64,000 nucleotides of DNA from Chloroflexi bacterium 54-19 (lineage in GTDB: Bacteria > Chloroflexota > Chloroflexia > Chloroheliales > Chloroheliaceae): positions 155,551 to 219,550 of the forward strand of contig MKTJ01000057.1 of the NCBI GenBank assembly GCA_001898225.1, written 5' to 3'. This document shows, in pieces, positions 34,450 through 43,178 of this stretch (position 1 is the first letter of the stretch; each line of letters begins with the position of its first letter). A program made the translations under genes and the position numbers. The notes under the pieces are model-generated. The model had not been told where the DNA came from and did not search any database. It saw only the letters and a program-made list of their open reading frames with translations.

Positions 34450-35454
34450 TTACATGTCAGCAAAAAACCGGATATACGGTTCAGCCCAGTTCCTAAAATC
34501 CCCTGGTCTGCTATGCCAGGCATGACCGGGCCGGTGAAAATATTCCCATATCAGGGAAGCGTCATTTAGCATGTAGAGTTGTAATCTATCCCGGTAACCC
34601 GGCCTTAATGGGCTCACTTCCCTGTAAGACCTGACAAACTCGCCTGGTATGGCGGGATTTTCACCGCTCTCTATCCAGTTGAAAACCTGTCTCACTAAAT
34701 CGGCATCTCCATCCCCAAAGAACCCTTCCATCAGGTCAAAGACCCCGCTTACCACCCAACCGTCCCTTTCCCTGGTGACGACCGCATTAGCTTCGCGGTA
34801 ATCGTGGTGTATATAACAGGGCTCGAAAGGGACTTCAAGGGACCCTGACCACTGCAAAAGTTTTTCTTCTAACCACTCTTCATCAGCGACAGTGGTAACC
34901 TGGGAATAGCCGCGTGCTTTTGCCAGGTTCCGGCGCACCTGGGATTTAACCCAATCTCCGAAACTTGAAGGAAAAGGCTGGATTGTTCTACTGGCTAAGC
35001 TGTAAGTACCTGAAAACTCCCATTTTACCTGGTGCATCTGGGCCAGGTTTTGGCCTAATACCCTGGCAATTTCAAGGCGGTCCTCAAAACTTAACCCGTC
35101 CCTGGTAGCCGGGTCTGCGGCGTTCAGACCGGGTAATTTTGGCATAAGGGCAAATTGCCAGCCAAATATTTTTGTGTCATTACAGATTAAATAGGGGTAA
35201 GGGGCTTTAACCCCCTTGGAGTGTAGCAACCCTGCAAAAAATTGCTCGGCAGGAAATTGCCAGTCGTAGTGAGGTGCCCCGCGCAGGACATAATCCCCGG
35301 TGGTGCCGAATAAAAATACATTTTGCCCGAATAGGCCCGCCGGAACCGGTTCCGCCCGTCTAAGCTTTCCCAGATCGAAATAATCGAGCGCTGCCTGGAG
35401 TTGTTCAGCTTTAATTTCACCTAGCCGGTTAGAAAACACCTGTGAAAATCCCAT
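34450..35454 (-). CDS. APH-like phosphotransferase family protein
   Basis: The protein has 334 residues from ATG 35454, which has GAGG six bases upstream; the TTG four codons earlier does not. The kinase-fold signature of aminoglycoside/choline phosphotransferases is seen at about 215-245: CYIHHDYREANAVV (catalytic HxDxxxxN) and SGVFDLMEGFFGDGDADLVR (metal-binding DxxxxxxGDxxxD). The N-terminal lobe carries QNVFLFGTTGDYVLRG. Members phosphorylate small alcohols, sugars or antibiotics. The substrate is unknown and resistance should not be assumed. It is convergent with the CIS operon end. Confidence 0.85.
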   Translation of the reverse strand: MGFSQVFSNRLGEIKAEQLQAALDYFDLGKLRRAEPVPAGLFGQNVFLFGTTGDYVLRGAPHYDWQFPAEQFFAGLLHSKGVKAPYPYLICNDTKIFGWQFALMPKLPGLNAADPATRDGLSFEDRLEIARVLGQNLAQMHQVKWEFSGTYSLASRTIQPFPSSFGDWVKSQVRRNLAKARGYSQVTTVADEEWLEEKLLQWSGSLEVPFEPCYIHHDYREANAVVTRERDGWVVSGVFDLMEGFFGDGDADLVRQVFNWIESGENPAIPGEFVRSYREVSPLRPGYRDRLQLYMLNDASLIWEYFHRPGHAWHSRPGDFRNWAEPYIRFFADM

Positions 35455-35742
35455 CCCAATCCTCAAATTAAATACCTGGATGAATATAACCCTTTAGGGC
35501 CAAAAGAGGCTAAAGGTTAAAACCATAACTGATTAGCTGGTCATAGTATATTTTGAGTAGAAAGGTTTGTCAATAAAATTTCCAGGTTTAAAAAGATTAC
35601 AAAAATACGGCAAAGAGAAATTTCCACCTTTTCACCAACGGACCCTTTTTAGAAAACAATGTTTAATCTCAATTTTTCGTGTGAAACCCATTTGCCTCTA
35701 ACTGACCCTGAAGGTAGAGTACTAATTATAAGGTAGTTAGTT

Positions 35743-36936
35743 TTACAGACCCAGGATAGCTTTCAAGTCGGGCGGGGCTTCCAGTTCCACCCGGTTATTA
35801 TAATCATTAAGCTGGTGGGTAAGCATGTTCGTGTCGGGAAAATAGGTGAATTCAACGGTATTGTGGTCGGGCAACTCGAACCCAAAGTAAACACCTGTAT
35901 TCGAGTAAGGATAGTCATTCATATTCCTAATTACTTTCAGCGGTTGGTCAAAAGCCTTCACCAGCCGGTTGAATTTATCGCTTCCCGCCGGTTCGCTGCC
36001 AACCAGGGGAGGGTTTTGCGCAGGCGCCTTGATAAAAACTTTTAGAGCTTTATCCAGGCCGTAATATTTGGTCGGTTGAAGGGTCTGACCCGCCCTGGCG
36101 TAAGGAGTGGGTGGGGGTGGCAAAGGTGTCGGTGTTGGCTCGATGGCCGGGTCTTTTATAACCGCTTTGAGCCATTCGATGGTAAAAACGGTCGAAGTGT
36201 GCTGGGAAACCCATTTTGTCCCACCCGGCGGATTGGTCCGGTAAATTTGCCAGACAGTTCGGGTATTCATGGGCTTATCCGAGGTGTCACGGCGCAAATT
36301 TTCTTCATCTCCCAGGAAAAATATAATATTATCGCCCGTTTTTGGGAAATAGTTGTAATTCCCCTGCATGATGGAGCCGGGTGCCCCGCTTAACCACAAA
36401 ACAAGTTTGCTGCCCGGCGCAAGTTGCCCCTTGTAAAGTTCTTTTACGGTTATTTCAACCGGAGAATACTGGAAATAGTCCGCTCTGCAAGGTTCAGGAG
36501 GGGATTGCCCGTCAGCCGTATTCCATTCTATGGCACCGATATTCGCCACCTGGGCCTGCACAATATCCGGGGCCTGTTGAATTTGTTGCGAAAGGGTCAG
36601 GTAGGGGTAATCAGCTACAAAAAAACAGCCGGTGCCGGCCTGTCCGGTGATTGGGTCTGAGGTTATATTCGGTTGAAACTCCTCCGGTAAAGGTGTGATG
36701 TAGGGAGTTGAGCCAGGGTTCGTACCGGTTGCAGATGTTGCCGGGGTGCCAGGGATGGCGGCGGTTGAAGTGGTTTGTGGTGGCGCAGGGGTCCAGGTAG
36801 ACGGTGCTTTAACGGTTGGAGCGGCAGCCGGTTGGATGGTTGGGTTCTCATTCGAACCACATGCCACCAGTAAACCGGGCAACCCCAGACAAATAACCAG
36901 AAACAAGCCGGTGAAGGCAAACCTGTTTGGCCGCAT
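35743..36936 (-). CDS. Secreted lipoprotein of unknown function
   Basis: The protein has 397 residues. The signal peptide FAFTGLFLVICLGLPGLLVAC ends in the lipobox LVAC. A Thr/Ala/Pro linker (about 28-75) follows and then a folded domain with Cys pairs. The middle region (ADYPYLTLSQQIQQAPDIVQAQV, VKELYKGQLAPGSKLVLWLSG, YFPKTGDNIIFFLGD) resembles short oligosaccharide-binding-fold domains found in exported cytosolic-like proteins. A C-terminal module (ANPPLVG, GFELPDHNTVEFTYFPDTNML) is of unknown type. The gene is alone on the minus strand, divergent from the 37166 gene. Confidence 0.72.
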   Translation of the reverse strand: MRPNRFAFTGLFLVICLGLPGLLVACGSNENPTIQPAAAPTVKAPSTWTPAPPQTTSTAAIPGTPATSATGTNPGSTPYITPLPEEFQPNITSDPITGQAGTGCFFVADYPYLTLSQQIQQAPDIVQAQVANIGAIEWNTADGQSPPEPCRADYFQYSPVEITVKELYKGQLAPGSKLVLWLSGAPGSIMQGNYNYFPKTGDNIIFFLGDEENLRRDTSDKPMNTRTVWQIYRTNPPGGTKWVSQHTSTVFTIEWLKAVIKDPAIEPTPTPLPPPPTPYARAGQTLQPTKYYGLDKALKVFIKAPAQNPPLVGSEPAGSDKFNRLVKAFDQPLKVIRNMNDYPYSNTGVYFGFELPDHNTVEFTYFPDTNMLTHQLNDYNNRVELEAPPDLKAILGL

Positions 36937-37165
36937 ATATTCCTCCCGCTACAATTTCTCAAAGTACTTAAATATTGTAACGCTCGCATCTAACCTGAAA
37001 TTACTATATTAAGAAAAATTCCTTTGAAATTGCCCGATTAAGTTGTAACTTTAAATAGTATTATTGAATTATAGTATATAGGACAATAAATTTCGCTCCA
37101 GTTTTTCTACTATCAACTTTACGGCAAGCCCTTGAAATCTGCCCTGTGCAAAAGGAGCGCCTCTG

Positions 37166-38365
37166 TTGAGAAAAAAACAAGCTGTTTCAACGAATAATCC
37201 TGTTACCCACTTTAAAGCCTTTACTCTATTGTTTTTGGCTGGCATCTTACTTCTTGGGTTAGGGGCGATTGTTGGTGGTGGTGCCTGGTGGGTGGTGGGA
37301 AATTCTGCTCCTTCTCAGGCCCTTACCGGTGCAACAAGTTTCCCTGACGCGAGCTATCCCGACGCCTCAATGCCCACCTGCCGCGACCACCCTGCCAGCG
37401 ATTGCCTGCTTTCGGTAAATCCCTTTTATACAAAACTTAAGGTGAATAACGGCCAATCCCTGGCTCAAAAGCAAACCCTGGCGAATATCACTCTCCGCCT
37501 GGATTGGGTCTATGCCGATAACAACTATATTTTGGTGGCCTATTCCCTTTTTCGCCCCGAAGGATACAGGCTTTATACGGGCCCTGGCGCCTCGACCCTT
37601 GCTTTTGAAAACCAGCCGCTTCAAAATAGCCTGGGTCCCAGCACCGCCGGGGGAAATGACAACGCCCTTGCAATTATTGAAACCTTTGATACCTCAACCC
37701 TACCCTTGACCGCCGGGGGATTAAAACTGCGGTTTACACTACCCGGAGTTACCCTGGAAAAGATTCCTCCTACACCCCTTCCATCCCAGGTAACACCTCA
37801 ACCGACACCTCCTGGCGAGTTGGTAGCCCCGGTCCCGACCAGCACACCTGGGCCTGCCGATACCCTTACGGCTCAAACAGTGACAGCCGAAAAAGCCGGG
37901 CAGACCATAACCGGACCCTTCAGTCTCGAATTTACGGCAAAGCTGGCCCCTGTGCGAATTCTCGAACCAAAGCAAACTGTAAAAGCCTCTGGTGGAACTG
38001 CCACCCTGGAAAAGATTGTCATAACGCCTATGACCGAACGCCTCTTTATTAGCGGGTTTAATCACGAACCAGACCTAAGGTTACAACTGGTTGCCGGGGA
38101 CGCTGTATATAACCCCGGTGCCCTCCCGGAAAATCAAACCTCCTGTGGGAAGGAACCAAACGGTTGGGTTTCGTGCAACCTCGAACCGGGAACTCTGGAA
38201 AAACAGGCGGATTGGCAAATTGTCCTCAGGCGTGGGGCAGATATACCTTTCCCAACCCCGCAACCCTGCCCGGAATGTGCGCCACCGGCAACTTTACCAA
38301 CTCCCGAATTTTCGCCAACCCCGCTTGGGCCGGGCGGTCCCTGGATTTTTAGAATAAAGCTTTAA
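37166..38365 (+). CDS. Secreted or anchored Thr/Pro-rich protein of unknown function
   Basis: The protein has 399 residues. The start is TTG 37166, with AAAGGAG eight bases upstream. An N-terminal signal anchor (AFTLLFLAGILLLGLGAIVGGGAWWVV) precedes an exported region with one Cys-rich spot (PTCRDHPASDCLL). Two beta-rich domains (about 95-200 and 240-375) are joined by a Thr/Pro-rich stretch (TPLPSQVTPQPTPPGELVAP). The C-terminus has a second Cys motif (PCPECAP). No family is recognised. The next gene begins 64 bp downstream and may be co-transcribed. Confidence 0.68.
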   Translation: MRKKQAVSTNNPVTHFKAFTLLFLAGILLLGLGAIVGGGAWWVVGNSAPSQALTGATSFPDASYPDASMPTCRDHPASDCLLSVNPFYTKLKVNNGQSLAQKQTLANITLRLDWVYADNNYILVAYSLFRPEGYRLYTGPGASTLAFENQPLQNSLGPSTAGGNDNALAIIETFDTSTLPLTAGGLKLRFTLPGVTLEKIPPTPLPSQVTPQPTPPGELVAPVPTSTPGPADTLTAQTVTAEKAGQTITGPFSLEFTAKLAPVRILEPKQTVKASGGTATLEKIVITPMTERLFISGFNHEPDLRLQLVAGDAVYNPGALPENQTSCGKEPNGWVSCNLEPGTLEKQADWQIVLRRGADIPFPTPQPCPECAPPATLPTPEFSPTPLGPGGPWIFRIKL

Positions 38366-38429
38366 TGAGCTAGACCTGTTGTATGAAAGTTTTATATCAA
38401 AAGAACCTTGAAAATTATGGAGGTGCAAG

Positions 38430-39353
38430 ATGGAATTTGCGAATGGAAATGGAAAAGTAGACCCGGCAACCAACGACCCGGACAAAAATAAAGCGACCGG
38501 ATTAGAAGCAGCCTACCGCGAGCTTGCTCTTCGGCTCGCCATCTGGCCGGGAGACCCTCGTAGTAACAACCCCCAAATATATATCGGAAAACTCCCGCCC
38601 GAACTGCCCACCGAGTTTCCCCTACCTACGTCCACGCGTTTACTCGGTAGCCTGGTTCGGAGCGCCCAGCACATTGACCTTTACCTGGATACCTCACTAA
38701 CCACCGAGCAGGTTATCGAGTTTTATACCTTGCGGCTAACCGGGGCAGGGTGGCAGAAAGTGGACCCTTCAATGTTTCCTGGTAACTTTGGCGGATTTAT
38801 AGGTGGTAACCGCCCTATGCAACATATCGAGTTTTGCCAGGGTAACCAGGGCCCCAGCCTGACCCTTCAGACCAACCCTAATTCATCAGGTGACGTAAGA
38901 ATAAACGTGAACCTTGATACTGCCAATAGCCCCTGTGACCCGGTCCGCCAGAAGCGCATGCGGGAGAGACCCATGATGGTTAATCTTATCCCTAACCTTA
39001 TGCCGCCACCCGGGAATATCCAGAATTTTGACGGTGGTGGTAGCGGTGGCAGCCAGAATAGCTGGTTTTCCTCGGCTACCCTCGATACCGGCCTGGACCT
39101 GGAGGCTCTTGCTTTCCATTACAATGCCCAGCTAGAAAAAGCCGGGTGGCACCTTTCCGGCCAGGGATTGAATGGGCCTATAGCCTGGAGTCAGTGGACC
39201 CTCCAGGATAAGGATGGTGAGGACTGGCAGGGCCGCTTTTTGATTTACCGGAATTTTTCCAACCCGCGCAACTATTTTCTTCAGGCCAATGTCACCCGCA
39301 ACCAACCCGGCCCAGGTAATCAAGGGCAGTATTCGACCCAATTAAGGTTTTGA
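38430..39353 (+). CDS. Conserved-looking protein of unknown function with a duplicated alpha/beta unit
   Basis: The protein has 307 residues, with GGAGGTGCAAG before ATG. No signal peptide is seen. Two copies of a motif stand out: LTTEQVIEFYTLRLTGAGWQKVD (seen as EQVIEFYTLRLTGAGWQ, about 90-110) and LDLEALAFHYNAQLEKAGWHLSG (as LEALAFHYNAQLEKAGWH, about 220-245). Both have the AxxYxxxLxxAGW pattern found in small domains of exported Chloroflexota proteins. Function unknown. It follows a membrane-anchored protein gene and precedes a small membrane protein. Confidence 0.7.
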   Translation: MEFANGNGKVDPATNDPDKNKATGLEAAYRELALRLAIWPGDPRSNNPQIYIGKLPPELPTEFPLPTSTRLLGSLVRSAQHIDLYLDTSLTTEQVIEFYTLRLTGAGWQKVDPSMFPGNFGGFIGGNRPMQHIEFCQGNQGPSLTLQTNPNSSGDVRINVNLDTANSPCDPVRQKRMRERPMMVNLIPNLMPPPGNIQNFDGGGSGGSQNSWFSSATLDTGLDLEALAFHYNAQLEKAGWHLSGQGLNGPIAWSQWTLQDKDGEDWQGRFLIYRNFSNPRNYFLQANVTRNQPGPGNQGQYSTQLRF

Positions 39354-39440
39354 TATAGTAATGGGGTCTCAGGCATTCTATTGGTAAAGTACCCTGATGT
39401 GAGCATAGGAAAGGAATTCAAAAAGGAGAGTCACGAATAA

Positions 39441-39863
39441 ATGAAGGCAAAACCGGTTATTTTGTTGTTTATGGCAGCGCTTCTATTTGGGTTTATTAAC
39501 CGTTTCCTGGGTGACAGTTTCCATACTTTTGTATTTCAAGAGCCGTTAACCCTGCTGATTGTCGGGGTATTAACCACAATTGGGTTCAACCTCTTTTGCA
39601 GCCTGAAACCCTGGTTGAGCGGGCTTCTGGTGGGAGGCTGGTTTTTGTTAATCTGGTTTGGTTATACCGCAGAAGGTCTGGTCCACAATTATTTCCAACC
39701 TGACGAGCCTTACGATGTTTTCAGGTCTTCCAGTTTTATGAGTATGAATTTCTTTGTTACTTATTGGGGCCTGGCGACCCTCGCTTTTGTTTTTGGCTTC
39801 GTGGTAGGTGTGGTAATTCCGCTACTGATTATCCGCAAAAAGAGGCGGGTTATCATTCATTAA
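39441..39863 (+). CDS. Small multi-pass membrane protein of unknown function
   Basis: The protein has 140 residues. ATG 39441 has AAAGGAG at suitable spacing. Four hydrophobic segments are visible (VILLFMAALLFGFINRFLG, LTLLIVGVLTTIGFNLFC, WLSGLLVGGWFLLIWFGYTA, VTYWGLATLAFVFGFVVGVVIPLLI). The C-terminal tail is basic (RKKRRVIIH), so it faces the cytoplasm. I recognise no family. Confidence 0.65.
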   Translation: MKAKPVILLFMAALLFGFINRFLGDSFHTFVFQEPLTLLIVGVLTTIGFNLFCSLKPWLSGLLVGGWFLLIWFGYTAEGLVHNYFQPDEPYDVFRSSSFMSMNFFVTYWGLATLAFVFGFVVGVVIPLLIIRKKRRVIIH

Positions 39864-39916
39864 AAAATTGGATATTTTCCAATGCTAAAAAATACAAAAA
39901 TGGTTGATTATTTATT

Positions 39917-40831
39917 TTGAAAGGGAATATTATTAAGCTAAAAGGATTGTTTTCCAGGCCCCTCACCGGGAAAAAAGTAGCTCGGCTGGGAATTTTACTG
40001 GTGATTTTCATTATACTTGGCTACTGCGCCATTTCAATTTTTTATGCTCTTTTCTATACTACGGTATTAAATAGAAGCCTCGGTCAGGAGAGCCCGGCCA
40101 GTTACGGGTTACCTTTTGAAGAAGTCACCTTCCCTTCGGATGCCCCTGACAACCTTGTTTTGCGGGGATGGTGGGTCCCAAATCCAGAGGCCAGGCAAGC
40201 TTTAATTATGGTTCACGGCCAGAACCAGAACCGGACTTCTCTCCTGCCCCTTGCTAAAGGTTTATGGGCCAGCGGGTACAGTCTGCTGTTTTTCGACCTG
40301 CGCGGGCACGGTTTATCCGGCGGCGACCATCACACTTTCGGGTACTTTGAACAGTGGGATGTGGTGGGGGCGGCTGACTTTGTCAGGGGCAAAGGTTTTG
40401 GGGCTAGTTCAATCGGAGCCATCGGGTGGAGCATGGGTGGACCGACCACCATTATGGCAATGAGCCAGAGCAATAATATTAAAGCGGCAGTGAGCGATTC
40501 CGGTTATGCTAATTTGCGTCCTTTGCACCATCACGAATTGTTATACCCCGGAATTTTGCTTGCCAGTCGTTTGTTCCGGGGGTATGACCCCGAACAAATT
40601 CAACCGGGCCAGGCCATAACAAAACTGGGTTCCCGCCACCTGTTTCTGATCCATGGCGAACAGGACACCCTTATCCCGGTAAGTGAATTTGAAGAACTAA
40701 AAAAGCTGGGTGGCTCAAACGTAACCGAGAGTTGGCTGGTGGCCGGGGCAGGCCACATCAGCAGTTTTAATAAAGACCCTGAAGAATATTTACGCCGGGT
40801 GAGAGCATTCTTCAGGGTCGAGTTACAATAA
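39917..40831 (+). CDS. Membrane-anchored alpha/beta hydrolase
   Basis: The protein has 304 residues. The start is TTG 39917 with a weak RBS, so the exact start is unsure. An N-terminal membrane anchor (ILLVIFIILGYCAISIFYALF) precedes the hydrolase domain. The nucleophile elbow is GAIGWSMGGPT (GWSMGG), preceded by the oxyanion HGQNQNR and by FFDLRGHGLSGG. A later Asp/His pair is suggested by HGEQDTLIP and GAGHISSF. It belongs to the serine aminopeptidase S33/esterase group. The substrate is unknown. Confidence 0.88.
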   Translation: MKGNIIKLKGLFSRPLTGKKVARLGILLVIFIILGYCAISIFYALFYTTVLNRSLGQESPASYGLPFEEVTFPSDAPDNLVLRGWWVPNPEARQALIMVHGQNQNRTSLLPLAKGLWASGYSLLFFDLRGHGLSGGDHHTFGYFEQWDVVGAADFVRGKGFGASSIGAIGWSMGGPTTIMAMSQSNNIKAAVSDSGYANLRPLHHHELLYPGILLASRLFRGYDPEQIQPGQAITKLGSRHLFLIHGEQDTLIPVSEFEELKKLGGSNVTESWLVAGAGHISSFNKDPEEYLRRVRAFFRVELQ

Positions 40832-40862
40832 AGCAGGCCGTTATTTTTAAGAAATCTGGTTA

Positions 40863-42065
40863 TTAGTAAGGGTGCGCGGTGCCGTCCCACAGCCGTTTGG
40901 TTGTAAAGTAAGCCTGCTGGTAAGGGTATTTTTTGGCCGCTTCTTCGTCAATATCCACACCCAATCCCGGTTTTTCCTGGGGGTAAACCAGGCCATCCTC
41001 GAAATAACACAGACCGGATACCACCTCCCGGGTCTGGTCGCCAAACTCAACCCATTCCTGGACTCCCAGGTTGGGAATACTGAGGCCAACATGGACGGCG
41101 GCGGCCTGTCCAATCGGGCCCAGGTCGTGCGCCCCGTGGAAAGCCGTCCTTACGAAATAGGAATCGGCCAGGATACAGATTTTGCGGATTTCGGTAATCC
41201 CCCCTACATGGATAGGAGCGGTCCGAATGAAGTCAACCCAGTGGTTCTGGAAAAGCTCCAGGGCATCCCAGCGTGAGGTGATGATTTCCCCGATAGCCAG
41301 CGGCGTGGTCGTACTTTGCCGGAGCATGCCAAAATATGCTTTCTGCTCGGGACGCAAAGCATCTTCCAGGAAGAACAGTCTGTAAGGCTCCAAACTCCTG
41401 GCAAGCTGGGCTGCTTCAATCGGAGTCAACTGTTCGTGAACATCGTGGAGTAAATTTATTTCAAAGCCGAGCTTGGAGCGCAAATGGTCGAACATGGCCG
41501 GGACAGTCCGGGTATAAGGCACGAAATTGTAAAAATCGGTGCCTTTGTGGCCGGGTACCGTCGAATCTTCGTGCTTGACCACCCCGCCCCCGCCATAGCT
41601 GCCAAAACTGCCGCTTAGCTGGGCCCGGACAAATTTATACCCCTTTTCCATCAATGCCCGCACCGAGTCTTCAACAGCCTCAATACTTGGTCCCTGCCCG
41701 TGGGTATAGACCGGTACCCCTTGGCGGCTGCGCCCGCCAAGCAACTGGTAAACCGGCAGCCCGGCTACCTTACCCTTTATATCCCAGAGGGCGAAATCTA
41801 TGGCGGCAATAGCGGTCATAAAAACAGGGCCACCCCGCCAGTACCCGCTGAAATACAGGGTATGCCAGATGTCTTCAATCTGGGCCGGGTCGCGCCCGAT
41901 AATAAGTTGCGAAAGATGCTCGACAGCTTTGGCTACAATCGGCTCACTGTTATTAAGCGTTCCCTCCCCGATACCATAAATACCCGGCTCATCGGTCATA
42001 ATTTTAACAAACAGGTGATTCCGGCCAGGGCAGGTTAGAATTACTCTAACTTCGGTAATCTTCAT
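40863..42065 (-). CDS. Enolase-superfamily sugar-acid dehydratase, D-mannonate dehydratase/RspA-like
   Basis: This 400-residue protein has typical RspA/ManD length. The N-terminal capping domain carries FVKIMTDEPGIYGIGEGTLNNSE. The barrel contains LLHDVHEQLT (metal Asp and catalytic His), FFLEDAL (second metal Glu) and AIGEIITSRW (third Glu). HGAHDLGPIG and GVQEWVEF follow near the C-terminus. The family dehydrates D-mannonate or D-gluconate to the 2-keto-3-deoxy acid, although many RspA-type members have low activity. It fits the glycan-use genes nearby. AAAGGAGA precedes ATG 42065. Confidence 0.9.
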   Translation of the reverse strand: MKITEVRVILTCPGRNHLFVKIMTDEPGIYGIGEGTLNNSEPIVAKAVEHLSQLIIGRDPAQIEDIWHTLYFSGYWRGGPVFMTAIAAIDFALWDIKGKVAGLPVYQLLGGRSRQGVPVYTHGQGPSIEAVEDSVRALMEKGYKFVRAQLSGSFGSYGGGGVVKHEDSTVPGHKGTDFYNFVPYTRTVPAMFDHLRSKLGFEINLLHDVHEQLTPIEAAQLARSLEPYRLFFLEDALRPEQKAYFGMLRQSTTTPLAIGEIITSRWDALELFQNHWVDFIRTAPIHVGGITEIRKICILADSYFVRTAFHGAHDLGPIGQAAAVHVGLSIPNLGVQEWVEFGDQTREVVSGLCYFEDGLVYPQEKPGLGVDIDEEAAKKYPYQQAYFTTKRLWDGTAHPY

Positions 42066-42401
42066 TTAAGAAATCTCCTTTTAACCGGCTAAATAATAGT
42101 TTTAGCCAGACTGCGTTGTCCTTTTGCGCTAAGCGTTAAAATCTTTGGGAGCAAATCCGGTGACTTCAGGATTGATTGTAAAGGATTATTTACCTGATTG
42201 GAAAGCACAAAGATGTTTTGAAACTCGGTGCACCCTTTGTTAGAAATGAAGATTCCCAAAAGAATCGGAGACTTTCGTAACAAGTTTCCCCGGTAAAAAT
42301 CGTTTTTTCAACTCTCAAAAAACAGGTGCATCCTGATTTTGAGGTTGCACCTGTTTTATGCTAGAGACCAAAACGAAATAGTTTCTGGGAGAACCCCCAG
42401 G
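42066..42401. other. Gene-free stretch between the dehydratase and NTF2-like genes
   Basis: The right part holds a strong terminator for the 42402 gene. The left part should carry the dehydratase promoter; I see no clear elements. Confidence 0.5.
42319..42357 (-). terminator. Terminator after the NTF2-like gene
   Basis: AAAACAGGTGCA and TGCACCTGTTTT form a perfect 12-bp stem around a 15-base loop. In the minus direction the 3' arm ends in a T-rich run. Confidence 0.8.
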
Positions 42402-43073
42402 TTAAAGCTTTCTAGCTCGCTTCTCCTTTTTACTTAATATAACCAGGCCCGTTAAACTACCCAGGCCACTTAGCGCGAAAACAATGAAACCTCCGACCAA
42501 AAGCGGGCTCTGGTTACCTGACGCCGATTCTCCACCTACCCCGGTGCTGGGGGCGTTCGAAGGCACAGGAGCCGATTTTTTGGAGATACTCTTATCCGTT
42601 ATAACCAGTTTTTTAATTTTGCCCCCCTCTAAGGTTGCCTGGACATCCGTTTCAATAACGAAGTCACGAATTGCCAGTTGCATGGGACCACTAAAGGAGC
42701 TATCGGTGGTTTTGAAATTGGTGGACCAGATGGTAAAACCGTTGGTAAAATTTATCGAGAAGAAGTTAGCCACCTCAGATTGAGCCCCCTGTTTTCCCGT
42801 GTAGGTGAGAGTATCCTTGGTCAGGGTGCCAGTCGCTAAATCTGACGGGTTCACCACCAGGACCATGGCGTCATCGGTCATCAGGGCCAGGCAGGCGTTT
42901 AAATCCATGTTATTAAAAGCTGTTTTCAGGGTATCAACTACTTTATCGGCAACCGTCTGCTTCACCGGCCCGGCATGCACAAACTGTGGGTTGGCTAGAA
43001 GACATCCTAAACCTAAAAGTGCTACAAAAAGAAGCCTGGCTGCGGCGGCTTTTAGCGGTAAAAAATTCCCCAT
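42402..43073 (-). CDS. Secreted NTF2/SnoaL-like protein with a C-terminal cell-surface anchor
   Basis: The protein has 223 residues from ATG 43073, with GGGAG upstream. The signal peptide is AAARLLFVALLGLGCLLANPQFVHA. An NTF2-like domain follows at about 30-150 (VADKVVDTLKTAFNNMDLNACLALMTDDA, seen as DTLKTAFNNMDLNACL). The tail has a PSTGVGGESA spacer, a membrane helix (PLLVGGFIVFALSGLGSLTGLVIL) and a basic end (KKEKRARKL), as in sortase-type or other tripartite anchors. The motif is not LPxTG. No sortase gene is in the window. Ligand or reaction unknown. Confidence 0.75.
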   Translation of the reverse strand: MGNFLPLKAAAARLLFVALLGLGCLLANPQFVHAGPVKQTVADKVVDTLKTAFNNMDLNACLALMTDDAMVLVVNPSDLATGTLTKDTLTYTGKQGAQSEVANFFSINFTNGFTIWSTNFKTTDSSFSGPMQLAIRDFVIETDVQATLEGGKIKKLVITDKSISKKSAPVPSNAPSTGVGGESASGNQSPLLVGGFIVFALSGLGSLTGLVILSKKEKRARKL

Positions 43074-43178
43074 TGGACACACTCCCTTTAAATAATCAAT
43101 GGCCTGATTTCTATAGAAAAACGGTTACACCTTACAAACTACTAACCCTGGGTTGCTACAAAATAAAAACTGCTCCAA

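Noticed and set aside
34450..35454. The phosphotransferase as an antibiotic resistance gene
   Set aside because: Only the general APH fold is visible; no resistance-specific subfamily or mobile context.
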